Assembly (NCBI GenBank): GCA_046594215.1 | Contig: JBKJPX010000007.1 | Span: 139,167-203,166 of the forward strand | Source of the DNA: Panacagrimonas sp046594215 | GTDB lineage: Bacteria > Pseudomonadota > Gammaproteobacteria > Nevskiales > Nevskiaceae | Reading direction: 5' to 3' | Length of the DNA: 64,000 nt | Shown here: one piece after another, positions 45,091-53,739 of the stretch | Numbering within the stretch: the first letter of the stretch is position 1 | How the letters are laid out: each line of letters starts with the position of its first letter | Notes under the pieces: model-generated | The model's database searches: none | What the model was told of the DNA's origin: nothing | Seen by the model: the letters and a program-made list of their open reading frames with translations, nothing else | Position numbers and translations under genes: made by a program

Positions 45091-47352
45091 GTGGCCGTCC
45101 GTTTCTGGCCGCGCGATCCGCTGGCGGCCTCCATTTCGCAGTCCCAGGCTGTCTTCGATGCCAAAGGCCGCCTGCTCCGGCTGACCCTGGCGGGTGATCA
45201 GCAATACCGGCTCTGGACTCCACTGGAGTCGGTGTCGCCGGTCTTCATCGACGCCCTGCTGCTGCACGAAGACCGCAGCTTCTGGTGGCATCCGGGCGTG
45301 AGCGCCCTGGCACTGTTGCGCGCCACATGGGCACTGGCCACCGGCGGCGCGCGCCAGGGTGGGTCCACGCTGACGATGCAGCTGGCGAGGCTGTACTACG
45401 GCCTCGACACCGGCACGATCCCCGGGAAGCTCGAGCAGATCGTCCGCGCGCTCTGGCTCGAAGCGCGTTACTCCAAGCACGACTTGCTCGAAGCGCACAT
45501 CAACCTGCTGCCGTACGGCGGCAACCTCCAAGGCGTCGGCGCGGCGAGCCTCGTCTACTTCGGCAAACCTCCCGACCAGCTCGCGTTGCCCGAGGTGTTG
45601 AGCCTCGTCCTCATCCCGCAGGCCCCGGGCGCACGAGGCCCGGCTCGAAGCGAGCCGCCCAACCTGCTCGCCGCGCGCCTGCGATTGTTCGAGTGCTGGG
45701 TCGCGATGCGTCCGAAGGACGAACGCGAGCGCGGCCTCGTCGCGCTCCCGCTGCACTACGGCAGTCTTGCGCAGCTGCCGTTCGCGGCGCCTCACCTCGT
45801 CGATCGCCTTGCGCGGCAGCGCGCAGGTGCGGCTCGCCTGCGCACCACGCTGGATCTCGACCTGCAGCGCGTGCTCGAACGCGAGATGCGCGAGTACCTC
45901 GCGCGCGGCTCCCGCATCGGCCTGCGCAATGCCGCGGCGATGCTGGTCGACTGGCGCGACATGAGCGTCAAGGCCGTGCTGGGCTCGGCGAATTTCTTCG
46001 ACGCCAGCCTGCTCGGCCAAGTCGATGGAACGCGTGCGAAGCGCTCACCCGGCTCGGCCTTGAAGCCGTTCATCTACGCGCTCGCGATCGACCAGGGCCT
46101 GATCCATCCGCGCTCGGTGCTCAAGGACGCCCCTGCGTCGTTCGGTCCGTTCACGCCGGAGAACTTCGACGGCACGTTCGTAGGCCCCATCGACGCCACG
46201 CAGGCGCTGATCCGCTCGCGCAATGTGCCGGCCGTCGCGCTGGATTCGCGCCTCCAGTCGCCGCGCTTCTACGACTTCCTCAAACGCGGCGGAGTGACGC
46301 GCCTGGCCTCCGAATCGCACTATGGCCTCGCGCTCGCGCTCGGCGGTGGCGAGGTGACCATGGAGGAGATGGCGCGCCTTTACGCGCTGCTCCCCAACCG
46401 CGGGCACCTGCGATCGCTGCGCTACCTGCAGGACGATCCCGAGGCCGTCGACGGCCAGCCTCTGCTGTCGGACGAGGCCAGCTTCATGGTCCTCGACATG
46501 CTGCGACAGAACCCGCGGCCCGATGACCTCGTGATCCAGGGCGTCGGCAAGGGCGCTCGCGTCGCGTGGAAGACCGGAACGTCCTGGGGGTTTCGCGACG
46601 CCTGGACCGCCGGCGTCTTCGGCCCCTACGTGCTGACGGTATGGGTTGGTGAATTCGATGGCAGGCCAAACCCCGCCTTCGTCGGTGTCCGCGCCGCGGC
46701 GCCCTTGTTCTTCCGCATGGTCGATGCCGCGCGAGCGCAGCCGGGCTTCCTCGAACCCGCGGTTGCGCAGCCGCTGCGCCTGGCGAAAGTCGAAGTGTGC
46801 ACCGCCTCGGGGGATCTTCCGAATGTCGACTGCCCCCAACGCACGACCACCTGGTTCATCCCCGGCGTCTCGCCGATCCGCCTGTCGCAGGTCCATCGAC
46901 GCGTCGCCGTGGACCTGCGCACCGGCCGTCAGGCCTGCCCGCCGTTCGATCCCGCGCAGGTGCGCTGGGAACTGCACGAGTTCTGGCCGTCCGACCTGAT
47001 GCGCCTGTTCTCGCAGGCCGGCATTCCGCGTCGCGTGCCGCCGGCGGCCGGTGACTGCCCAGAAAGCGCAGCCGCTGCTGGAGCGCCACCGCAGATCGTG
47101 TCGCCGCTGAGCGGCGTGAGCTACAGCGTGCGCGACGGCCGGATGGGCATCGAGCGGTTTAGCCTCAACGCCAATGCCGACGGCGACGTGCGGACACTGT
47201 ACTGGTTCGTCAACGACGCCTTCGTCGGGCAGTCTGCGCCGGGCGCGGCGCTCGGCTGGGTGCCCACGCATCCGGGCTCGTTCAGTGTCAGCGCGCTTGA
47301 CGAGCGCGGGCGCTCGGACCGGCGCGAACTGCGCGTGGAGCTGGTTCGCTAG
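45091..47352 (+). CDS. pbpC: Penicillin-binding protein 1C (PbpC)
   Basis: Bifunctional peptidoglycan synthase in the inner membrane. Numbering from GTG 45091: the GT51 transglycosylase domain has E60 in HEDRSF and RQGGSTLTMQLAR; the transpeptidase domain has S322-K325 (SALK), S376-N378 (SRN) and K494-TG (KTGTSW); a BiPBP_C domain closes the protein (about 665-745). Odd: GTG 45091 gives a protein that begins within the anchor helix. The residues before it, from CTG 45034 (RRRLRGALGVALIAALALVAV), form the expected N-terminus, but no ATG, GTG or TTG lies between the in-frame stop at 44962 and 45091. The true start may therefore be a rare codon. The 3' stop shares CTAG with the convergent gene. 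Confidence 0.88.
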   Translation: MAVRFWPRDPLAASISQSQAVFDAKGRLLRLTLAGDQQYRLWTPLESVSPVFIDALLLHEDRSFWWHPGVSALALLRATWALATGGARQGGSTLTMQLARLYYGLDTGTIPGKLEQIVRALWLEARYSKHDLLEAHINLLPYGGNLQGVGAASLVYFGKPPDQLALPEVLSLVLIPQAPGARGPARSEPPNLLAARLRLFECWVAMRPKDERERGLVALPLHYGSLAQLPFAAPHLVDRLARQRAGAARLRTTLDLDLQRVLEREMREYLARGSRIGLRNAAAMLVDWRDMSVKAVLGSANFFDASLLGQVDGTRAKRSPGSALKPFIYALAIDQGLIHPRSVLKDAPASFGPFTPENFDGTFVGPIDATQALIRSRNVPAVALDSRLQSPRFYDFLKRGGVTRLASESHYGLALALGGGEVTMEEMARLYALLPNRGHLRSLRYLQDDPEAVDGQPLLSDEASFMVLDMLRQNPRPDDLVIQGVGKGARVAWKTGTSWGFRDAWTAGVFGPYVLTVWVGEFDGRPNPAFVGVRAAAPLFFRMVDAARAQPGFLEPAVAQPLRLAKVEVCTASGDLPNVDCPQRTTTWFIPGVSPIRLSQVHRRVAVDLRTGRQACPPFDPAQVRWELHEFWPSDLMRLFSQAGIPRRVPPAAGDCPESAAAAGAPPQIVSPLSGVSYSVRDGRMGIERFSLNANADGDVRTLYWFVNDAFVGQSAPGAALGWVPTHPGSFSVSALDERGRSDRRELRVELVR

Positions 47353-47846
47353 TTGTCGAGACGGCGAACGGCTGCGCGCGCGCTCACGCCATCGACCTTC
47401 ATCTTCAGCTGCCCGAGGAAATCACGTTCGATGACGATCGCCGGCGACTCGATCTTCCGCACGTTGACCACGACCGTGCCAATCGATTCCCAGGTCTGAC
47501 CATTCTCGAGCTTGAACCACGTGTTCTGGCGCCAACCGTCGAAGCTGCCGACGATGTGCGACTCGATTCGCTTGGGCTCGGGCGCCGTTTCCGCCACGGG
47601 AGCGGCGGCGACCGGCGCAGCAGGGGCTGGTGCTGCTGCAGGCGATGAAGGCGCGACGATCGCAGCGCCAGGCGCTGCCGACGCGCCGAGGTTTGCGGAC
47701 GAACTCGGAGCCCTTCCTGCGACGCGGTCGTAGCAGAACAAGCGTACCGCGTCGTCCTTGATGCTCACGCACTCGCCCAAATCGGCGGCGGACACGCCGC
47801 CTGCGAGCGCGCAGAGCGCCAGCCCGAGCCGCCAGTGCTGCTTCAT
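47349..47846 (-). CDS. Exported hypothetical protein
   Basis: A 165-aa protein with a signal peptide (MKQHWRLGLALCALAGGVSA) and a short conserved-looking start of the mature chain: DLGECVSIKDDAVRLFCYDRVAG, in which a C-x-x-IKDDA..R..CYD pattern suggests a disulphide. An Ala/Pro-rich linker follows (about 50-92), then a beta-rich domain (FDGWRQNTWFKLENGQTWE..., about 95-165). This layout recurs in proteobacterial exported proteins of unknown function. Its ATG overlaps the lipA stop by four bases (ATGA), so the two are translationally coupled. Its own stop shares CTAG with pbpC. Confidence 0.75.
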   Translation of the reverse strand: MKQHWRLGLALCALAGGVSAADLGECVSIKDDAVRLFCYDRVAGRAPSSSANLGASAAPGAAIVAPSSPAAAPAPAAPVAAAPVAETAPEPKRIESHIVGSFDGWRQNTWFKLENGQTWESIGTVVVNVRKIESPAIVIERDFLGQLKMKVDGVSARAAVRRLDN

Positions 47847-48817
47847 GCCGTCTCCTGCACGATGCCGTGCGCCTGCTCGTCCGCGTGATAGCTAGAGCGC
47901 ACCATCGGCCCGCTCGCCACGTGCGCGAAGCCCATCGCCTCGCCGACCCCGCGTAGCCGTTCGAACTCGTCGGGATGCACGAAGCGCGCGACTGGCAGAT
48001 GGCTCTTGGAGGGCTGCAGGTACTGGCCCAGCGTGAGCATGTCGACCTTGTGCGCGCGCAGGTCGCGCATCACCTGCTCGATCTCCTCGATCTCCTCGCC
48101 CAGGCCCAGCATCAGGCCCGACTTGGTCGGCACCTCGGGGTGGAGCCTCTTGAAGCGTTCGAGCAAGTCCAGGCTCCAGTCGTAGTCCGAACCAGGCCGT
48201 GCCAGCTTGTACAGCCGCGGAACGGTCTCGAGGTTGTGGTTGAACACATCGGGAGGAGCGTCATTGAAGATGACGAGGGCCGGGTCCATGCGACCGCGGA
48301 AGTCCGGCACCAACACCTCGATCTTCAGGCTCGGACTCGCGATACGCGATTCGCGGATGCAGGACGCGAAATGTCCGGCGCCCCCGTCCCTCAGGTCATC
48401 GCGGTCCACGCTGGTGATGACCACGTACCTGAGCTTCATCGCCGCGATGGTCTGCGCGAGCTTGGCCGGCTCGTCCAGGTCCAGCGGCTTGGGCCGGCCG
48501 TGCGCGACATCGCAGAACGGGCAGCGCCGCGTGCAGATGTCGCCCATGATCATGAACGTCGCGGTGCCTTTGCCGAAGCATTCAGACAGGTTCGGGCAGC
48601 TCGCTTCTTCGCAGACCGTGTGCAGCCCCTGGGCGCGCAGGATCGACTTGATCCGATCGACTTCGGGCGAGTTGCCCAGCCGCGCGCGAATCCACGCCGG
48701 CTTGCGGGGAAGCTCGACCGTCGCCTCGAACTTCACGGGGATACGCGCCATCTTGTCGGCGCCGCGCAGCTTGATGCCCGGCACGACCGGCGCGGGCGCA
48801 TGAGGGGGAGTGTTCAT
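47843..48817 (-). CDS. lipA: Lipoyl synthase
   Basis: Radical-SAM enzyme that inserts two sulfurs into protein-bound octanoyl groups. The 324-aa protein has the auxiliary cluster ligands C69, C74 and C80 (VCEEASCPNLSEC), the radical SAM motif C95, C99 and C102 (CTRRCPFC), and the C-terminal RSSYHAD with the cluster serine. EYLQ-type QYLQPSKSHLPVARFVHPDEF is typical. lipB, usually next to it, is not seen here. It lies downstream of the olsA/olsB-like genes on the same strand after a 30-bp gap and couples to the hypothetical gene after it. Confidence 0.97.
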   Translation of the reverse strand: MNTPPHAPAPVVPGIKLRGADKMARIPVKFEATVELPRKPAWIRARLGNSPEVDRIKSILRAQGLHTVCEEASCPNLSECFGKGTATFMIMGDICTRRCPFCDVAHGRPKPLDLDEPAKLAQTIAAMKLRYVVITSVDRDDLRDGGAGHFASCIRESRIASPSLKIEVLVPDFRGRMDPALVIFNDAPPDVFNHNLETVPRLYKLARPGSDYDWSLDLLERFKRLHPEVPTKSGLMLGLGEEIEEIEQVMRDLRAHKVDMLTLGQYLQPSKSHLPVARFVHPDEFERLRGVGEAMGFAHVASGPMVRSSYHADEQAHGIVQETA

Positions 48818-48847
48818 GGCGCACAGTTTACGCCGCGCCGATCCCGC

Positions 48848-49678
48848 TCAGCCCGCGAGGAGCATTTCCCCGACCGGCGCGGGCTCCAGGCATGAGACCG
48901 CCAGCGCGGATCGGATCGACTCGCGGGCTGCCTCCGCCAGTTCCTCGCGAGATCGCCCGGCCGGGTATAGCCGCTCCGCGAAGCTGATCTCGATGTCCAG
49001 CCCAGGGCAACGCAGCATGCGCAGCAGGTGCGAGACCAGGTCGTCGTCGCCGATGAAGGGAGCGAGGTTGCGGCCCTGCGGGTCCGGCCCGTAGCGCAGT
49101 GCGACCGGCTGCACCGGCCGGCCGGATTCGATCGCGGCGCAGAACAGGCGCGGATGGAAGGGCAGCACTACGCGACCGTCGCTCGTTGTTCCTTCCGGGA
49201 AGATCGCCACCGACCCGCCTCCCTGCAGGAACGGCAGCAGCTTGTTGAGCAGCGGGCGCGCACCGCCCTTGCCGCGGCGGATGTAGAAGGTGCCCGCCGC
49301 GTCCGCCAGCCAGCCCGCCACCGGCCAATGCTGCACCTCGGACTTGGACACGAAGCGCGTCGGCGCGCAGGCGCAGATCACCTGAATGTCCAGCCACGAA
49401 ACGTGGTTGGCGACGATAACGCGTCCGCCGTCGACGATGTCCCCGCCGCGAACCCTCAGGCGCATGTTCAGCAGCCGCAGCAGCAGCCGCGACCAGTGGC
49501 TGGCCAAGTGCTCGGACTTCAATCGATGCGCGAAGTCGAAGCGCACCATCAGCACCAGCACCATGCCGTACGCGATCAGTGCGAGCAGCGCGGCGCTGCG
49601 CAACAGGAAGCGCAACAGGCCGATGTCTGCGGCCGCAGTCGCGGACCTGGGAAGGGAGGCGACGACGGCCTCAGGCAT
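48848..49678 (-). CDS. 1-acyl-sn-glycerol-3-phosphate acyltransferase family protein (OlsA-like)
   Basis: Membrane-linked acyltransferase of the PlsC family, 276 aa. Seen: a membrane helix near the N-terminus (about 23-46), the catalytic HxxxxD motif H92-D97 in NHVSWLD, FYIRRGKGG, and the FPEGTTSDGRVVLPFHPRLF motif. It overlaps the GNAT acyltransferase gene by 8 bases and is read just after it. That pair order is seen for ornithine lipid genes (OlsB then OlsA), so O-acylation of lyso-ornithine lipid is possible; a lysophosphatidic acid acyltransferase is the alternative. The true substrate is not readable. Confidence 0.88.
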   Translation of the reverse strand: MPEAVVASLPRSATAAADIGLLRFLLRSAALLALIAYGMVLVLMVRFDFAHRLKSEHLASHWSRLLLRLLNMRLRVRGGDIVDGGRVIVANHVSWLDIQVICACAPTRFVSKSEVQHWPVAGWLADAAGTFYIRRGKGGARPLLNKLLPFLQGGGSVAIFPEGTTSDGRVVLPFHPRLFCAAIESGRPVQPVALRYGPDPQGRNLAPFIGDDDLVSHLLRMLRCPGLDIEISFAERLYPAGRSREELAEAARESIRSALAVSCLEPAPVGEMLLAG

Positions 49679-50492
49679 GTCCGGCCGCCAGAACCAGCGT
49701 GTTTTCGGCCGCGCGCTCGAGGAAGTGACGCGCGTAGCGCGGATTCAAGTCGCTGACATTCAGCAGCATGAAGACGTCGGCACAGTTGAATTCGCGATCC
49801 CAGTACGCGTCTCCGCAGGCCTTCGCGCCCAGGCTGACGTAGGCCTTGAGCAGCGGCGGCATACGCACTTTGTCCGGGCGCGTTCCGTCGACTGCCGGCA
49901 GCGGGTAATACGGACGCACGCGCTGGTAGTCGGGCGACAGGTACTTTCCGCGGACCTGCTGCAGGATCGCGTGCGCTTGCGCGCCGCCGTCTTCCAGTCC
50001 GATGCTCGCGCATCCGAACAGGTAGTCGAAGCCATGCGTCATCACGTACGCGGCGATGCCTTGCCACAGCGTGGCGATCACCGCACCGTTTCGGTACTCG
50101 GCGTCCACGCAGGTGCGGCCGATCTCGGCGACGCGGCCGGGAAGGGCGTCGAGCATCGCGAGGTCGAATTCGCCTGCGGAGTAGAAGCCTCCCGCATTCG
50201 GCGCCATCTGGTCGGTCAGCAGGCGTGTGCAGGCCACGAGGCGGCCGTTGCGCGTATCGCGCACGAGCAGGTGACGGCACCAGGGATCGTAGGGGTCGCG
50301 GTCCGCGCCATCGGCACCGCCGTCGATCCGGGCGCCCAGTTCACCCGCGAAGATGCGGTAGCGCAGCTGCTGCGACTCGAGGATCTGGCGTTCGTTCCGT
50401 GCGAAGTTCACTTCGAAGCGGGGCGCGTCCAGTGCAGACGATTCACCATTCGCGTCGTCGTTGCGCGGGCTCATCTCGATGATGGCTGACAT
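49671..50492 (-). CDS. GNAT-type N-acyltransferase (OlsB / hemolysin-like)
   Basis: A 273-aa acyl-ACP-dependent N-acyltransferase of the group often called putative hemolysin. Seen: RFEVNFARNERQILESQQLRYRIFAGELGA, DPYDPWCRHLLVRD, VAEIGRTCVDAEYRNGAVIATLWQGIAAYVM and the FDYLFGCASIGL segment, which match OlsB, the ornithine N-acyltransferase. I start at ATG 50492 because AAAAGGA stands 7 bases before it; ATG 50510 has no ribosome site. Overlap with the following PlsC-like gene supports a two-step lipid pathway. A different amine or amino acid substrate cannot be excluded. Confidence 0.86.
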   Translation of the reverse strand: MSAIIEMSPRNDDANGESSALDAPRFEVNFARNERQILESQQLRYRIFAGELGARIDGGADGADRDPYDPWCRHLLVRDTRNGRLVACTRLLTDQMAPNAGGFYSAGEFDLAMLDALPGRVAEIGRTCVDAEYRNGAVIATLWQGIAAYVMTHGFDYLFGCASIGLEDGGAQAHAILQQVRGKYLSPDYQRVRPYYPLPAVDGTRPDKVRMPPLLKAYVSLGAKACGDAYWDREFNCADVFMLLNVSDLNPRYARHFLERAAENTLVLAAGHA

Positions 50493-50656
50493 TCGATTTT
50501 CCTTTTCCATGACGAGGAAAATCTATGAAACCCGCATGTGATCGCCGTGAAAGGGTAGTGAAACTTCGGTGACACGCCCGCCTCGCACATTTGCGCGGCA
50601 AGCGCATACTCGGTGTGCCGCCGAGCGCGGCGACCATTCCACTCGGGAGAGTAAAG

Positions 50657-51208
50657 ATGATCAGTGTTCGGACTTGGGTACTCGCGTCATTCGCGCTGTG
50701 CGCGGCGACGTACCAGCAGACGGCCGCCGCGGAGATCGTGGTGGGCGGCGGCGGCGGCGTGTCGCACATCTCCAAGTACAAGGACGTCGACGAGGGCACG
50801 GCCTACCGGATTTTCGGCGGCTACCGCGCAACGAGCATCCCGCTGTATTTCGAGGCGCAGTACTTCGACTCGGGAAAGATGGACATCGACGACATCGGCG
50901 ACGTCAAGCTGCGGTTCGACGGCTGGACCGCGTCGGTCGGCTACCGCGTGGCGCTGAGCGACATGGGCTCGGACATCCTTCTCAAGGGCGGCGGCTACGT
51001 CGAGGATTCCGAGGCCAAGGGCACCGGGGGCAGCTTCAAGGACGACAGGAGCGGCGGCCAGATCGGCGTCGGCGGGAACTGGATGTTCACGCCGAACCTG
51101 GGACTCAACATCGATGTGCAGGTCCTGTTCGGCGTCGAGGACTTCGCCGACAGGGAGGACCTCACGCTCGCGACGGTCGGCCTGATCTACTCGTTCTCCG
51201 AGGACTGA
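50657..51208 (+). CDS. Small outer-membrane beta-barrel-like protein
   Basis: A 183-aa protein with a signal peptide (VRTWVLASFALCAATYQQTAAA) and a mature chain of alternating beta strands typical of an 8-stranded barrel: EIVVGGGGGVSHISKY, YRIFGGYRATSIPLYFEAQYF, LRFDGWTASVGYRVAL, ILLKGGGYV and LATVGLIYSFSED with a near-C-terminal aromatic. No named family is certain; it resembles opacity/YfaZ-like barrels. I start at ATG 50657 because GGGAGA lies 6 bases before. Its 3' end overlaps that of opgH (minus strand) by 22 bases. Confidence 0.72.
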   Translation: MISVRTWVLASFALCAATYQQTAAAEIVVGGGGGVSHISKYKDVDEGTAYRIFGGYRATSIPLYFEAQYFDSGKMDIDDIGDVKLRFDGWTASVGYRVALSDMGSDILLKGGGYVEDSEAKGTGGSFKDDRSGGQIGVGGNWMFTPNLGLNIDVQVLFGVEDFADREDLTLATVGLIYSFSED

Positions 51209-53739
51209 GGCGACGTCGACGGCGGCGCCGGAGGGGTGGCGACTCCCCAGTCGGCGTGCGGGTTGGGTGACGTCCAGATGCGCTGATGCAGGCGCCCGAG
51301 CAGCAGCGGGTCGTAGAGCAGCGTATTGCGCTGGACCTCGCTCAGGGCCCCGGGTCCTTCGATGAGCGCGCGATCGATCAGTTTCGTGCGCTGCTCGATC
51401 AGCGCAGGCGGCCGTCGCGTGCGCGGAATGCCGGCGGTGGACGCCAGCGCATTCGTCACTGGGTCGATGACTGCTTTACGGAAATCGGCCAGCGGGTCAC
51501 GTACGCGGCGAACTGCCATCCACAACCACCGCAGTTCGCGTGGCGGCATCGATTCTTCCGGGATCAGGAACAGGCGCGCGGCACGGAATCCGCGTCCCAG
51601 GCTCACCCGCGACGACCACACCGACAGCGGGATCGCCATCACGAGGCTGCCCACCACGGGGAGCAGCCACCACAGGAATTGTGGCTGCAGCCAGTAGACG
51701 CCGCCGGCCCACACGATGCCGATCAGCGTGCCGCCGCCGTGTTTGGACATAGCCTCGGTCCACGTCGTCTCGTTGTCGCCGCGCGGCGGCGACTTCCAGG
51801 TGAGTTTCCAGCCCAGCAGCGCGCCCAGCACGAACTTGGTGTGGAACAGCATGCGGATTGGCGCGAGCAGCGCGGAGAACAGGGTCTCGATCAGCACGCT
51901 GGCGACCAGCCGCAGCGGGCCGCCGAAGCCACGCAGTTCCGAGCGCTTCACGAGCAGCAGCACGGTGGCGAGAATCTTGGGCAGGAAGAGCAGCGTGGCG
52001 GTGGCGCCGAACAGGCGGATCGCCCATTCCGGATGCCATTCAGGCCACAGCGGGAAGAGCTGGTAGGGCTCGGTGAAGTACACCGGTTCGGCCATCACGC
52101 TGATGCCGAGCAGCGCGGTGGAGCAGACCAGGAACAGGAACCACAGCGGCGCCGACAGGTACGCCATCACGCCGGTCATGAACACCGCGCGATGCGCCGG
52201 GTGCAGGCCCTTGGCGGTGAATAGCTGGAAATTCTGCAGGTTGCCCTGGCACCAGCGCCGGTCGCGCTTGAGTTCGTCTAGCAGCGAGGGCGGCATCTCT
52301 TCGTAGCTGCCCGCGAGGTCGTACGCGATCCACACCGACCAGCCGGCGCGACGCATCAGCGCGGCCTCCACGAAGTCGTGCGACAGGATCTCGCCGGCCA
52401 GCGGTCCCTTGCCCTCGATCTTGCCCAGCGCGCAATGGCGCATGAACGGTGCCACTCGCAGGATCGCGTTGTGGCCCCAGTAGTGGCTCTCGCCGAGCTG
52501 CCAGTAGTGCAGGCCGGCGGTGAACAGCGGGCCGTAGATGCGCGTGGCCATCTGCTGGATACGCGCATACAGCGTGTCGCGGCCGGCGGCGCGCGGCGCG
52601 GTCTGGATGATGCCGGCCTTCGGGTTCGCCTCCATGAGCTGCACCAAGCGCTTCAGGCAGGTGCCGCTCATGACGCTGTCGGCGTCCAGCACGATCATGT
52701 AGCGGTACTGGCTGCCCCAGCGGCGGCACCAGTCCGCCACGTTGCCGGACTTGCGTCGAATTCGGTTGGTGCGGCGGCGATAGAAGATGTGGCCGAAGCC
52801 CTTCACCTCGCGACAGAGCTTGAGCCACGCCTCGATCTCGGCGACGCGCGTGTCGGCCTCGCTGGTATCGCTGAGGATGAAGAAGTCGAAGTGCCTGCGC
52901 TCGCCGGTGCGAGCGAGCGAGTCATACGTGCTGCGGATGCCGGCGAAGACGCGAGCCACGTCCTCGTTGCAGATCGGCACGAGGATGCCGGTGCGTGCAT
53001 CGGGGACGATCGGCGCATCGGCCGCGGCCGTGGCATTGATCGAGTAGCGATCCTTCCCGCGTATGAGCACCCAGAAACCCATCAGGGCGGTCCAGAAGCC
53101 CATGCCGACCCACGCGAACAGGATCGCGTACAGCCCCAGCAGGATCATCTCCAGCCAGTGGCTTCCGTGGTACGGCAGGATCGCCGTCATGAAATAGGCG
53201 GCGAGCCAGGTCTGGCCGATGACCAGCACGACCAGGATCAGTCGGCGCAGGCGAGCGGCGCCCTGCCAGTGGAGCTCGCGCTCGGGGTCGGGCACCGGCA
53301 CGTCGAGCGTGGCGCCGGGCAGGCGGCTCGCCAGGCGGCCGCGCTTGGGCGCCTTTGGTGCGGCGATCCGCTTGGCGATGCGCGCCACCAGGTTGGTATC
53401 CCAGGGCAGCGGCGTCATCGAGGCCCGCGCCAGCGGTGGCATCGTCACCAGGCGCGCGTGGCCGTGGCGGTCCGACTGCAGCACACCGTCGAGTTCGGCG
53501 TCGCCGCGCTTGTGCCGGCGCGTCCAGTCCTGGCGCAGGCGCGCGCCGACCGAGCTCTGGGGGCCACCACCTTCGCGGCCCGACAGTTCCGCATGAATCC
53601 GCGCGAACGCATCGTCGGTGGTGGCTCCCGCGAGCGCTTCGAGCATCGCCGCGCGATGCTCGATGTCCAGCGGCAGGCGATCGAGATAATCCGCGATGCG
53701 GCCGGCGTCGGGAACGGTTGAAGTCACGTCGTCCGCCAT
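51187..53739 (-). CDS. opgH: Glucan biosynthesis glucosyltransferase OpgH
   Basis: Inner-membrane glucosyltransferase that makes the beta-1,2 backbone of osmoregulated periplasmic glucans. The 850-aa protein has several membrane segments (for example LILVVLVIGQTWLAAYFM and MILLGLYAILFAWVGMGFW), a cytoplasmic GT2 domain with FFILSDTSEADTRV, MIVLDADSVMSG, DFVEAALMRRAGWSVW and DELKRDRRWCQGNLQNFQL, then more membrane helices. It starts at ATG 53739, whose A is also the last base of the opgG stop (TGATG), so the genes are translationally coupled. Length matches E. coli OpgH. The 3' end runs 22 bases into the convergent barrel gene. Confidence 0.96.
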   Translation of the reverse strand: MADDVTSTVPDAGRIADYLDRLPLDIEHRAAMLEALAGATTDDAFARIHAELSGREGGGPQSSVGARLRQDWTRRHKRGDAELDGVLQSDRHGHARLVTMPPLARASMTPLPWDTNLVARIAKRIAAPKAPKRGRLASRLPGATLDVPVPDPERELHWQGAARLRRLILVVLVIGQTWLAAYFMTAILPYHGSHWLEMILLGLYAILFAWVGMGFWTALMGFWVLIRGKDRYSINATAAADAPIVPDARTGILVPICNEDVARVFAGIRSTYDSLARTGERRHFDFFILSDTSEADTRVAEIEAWLKLCREVKGFGHIFYRRRTNRIRRKSGNVADWCRRWGSQYRYMIVLDADSVMSGTCLKRLVQLMEANPKAGIIQTAPRAAGRDTLYARIQQMATRIYGPLFTAGLHYWQLGESHYWGHNAILRVAPFMRHCALGKIEGKGPLAGEILSHDFVEAALMRRAGWSVWIAYDLAGSYEEMPPSLLDELKRDRRWCQGNLQNFQLFTAKGLHPAHRAVFMTGVMAYLSAPLWFLFLVCSTALLGISVMAEPVYFTEPYQLFPLWPEWHPEWAIRLFGATATLLFLPKILATVLLLVKRSELRGFGGPLRLVASVLIETLFSALLAPIRMLFHTKFVLGALLGWKLTWKSPPRGDNETTWTEAMSKHGGGTLIGIVWAGGVYWLQPQFLWWLLPVVGSLVMAIPLSVWSSRVSLGRGFRAARLFLIPEESMPPRELRWLWMAVRRVRDPLADFRKAVIDPVTNALASTAGIPRTRRPPALIEQRTKLIDRALIEGPGALSEVQRNTLLYDPLLLGRLHQRIWTSPNPHADWGVATPPAPPSTSPQSSENE

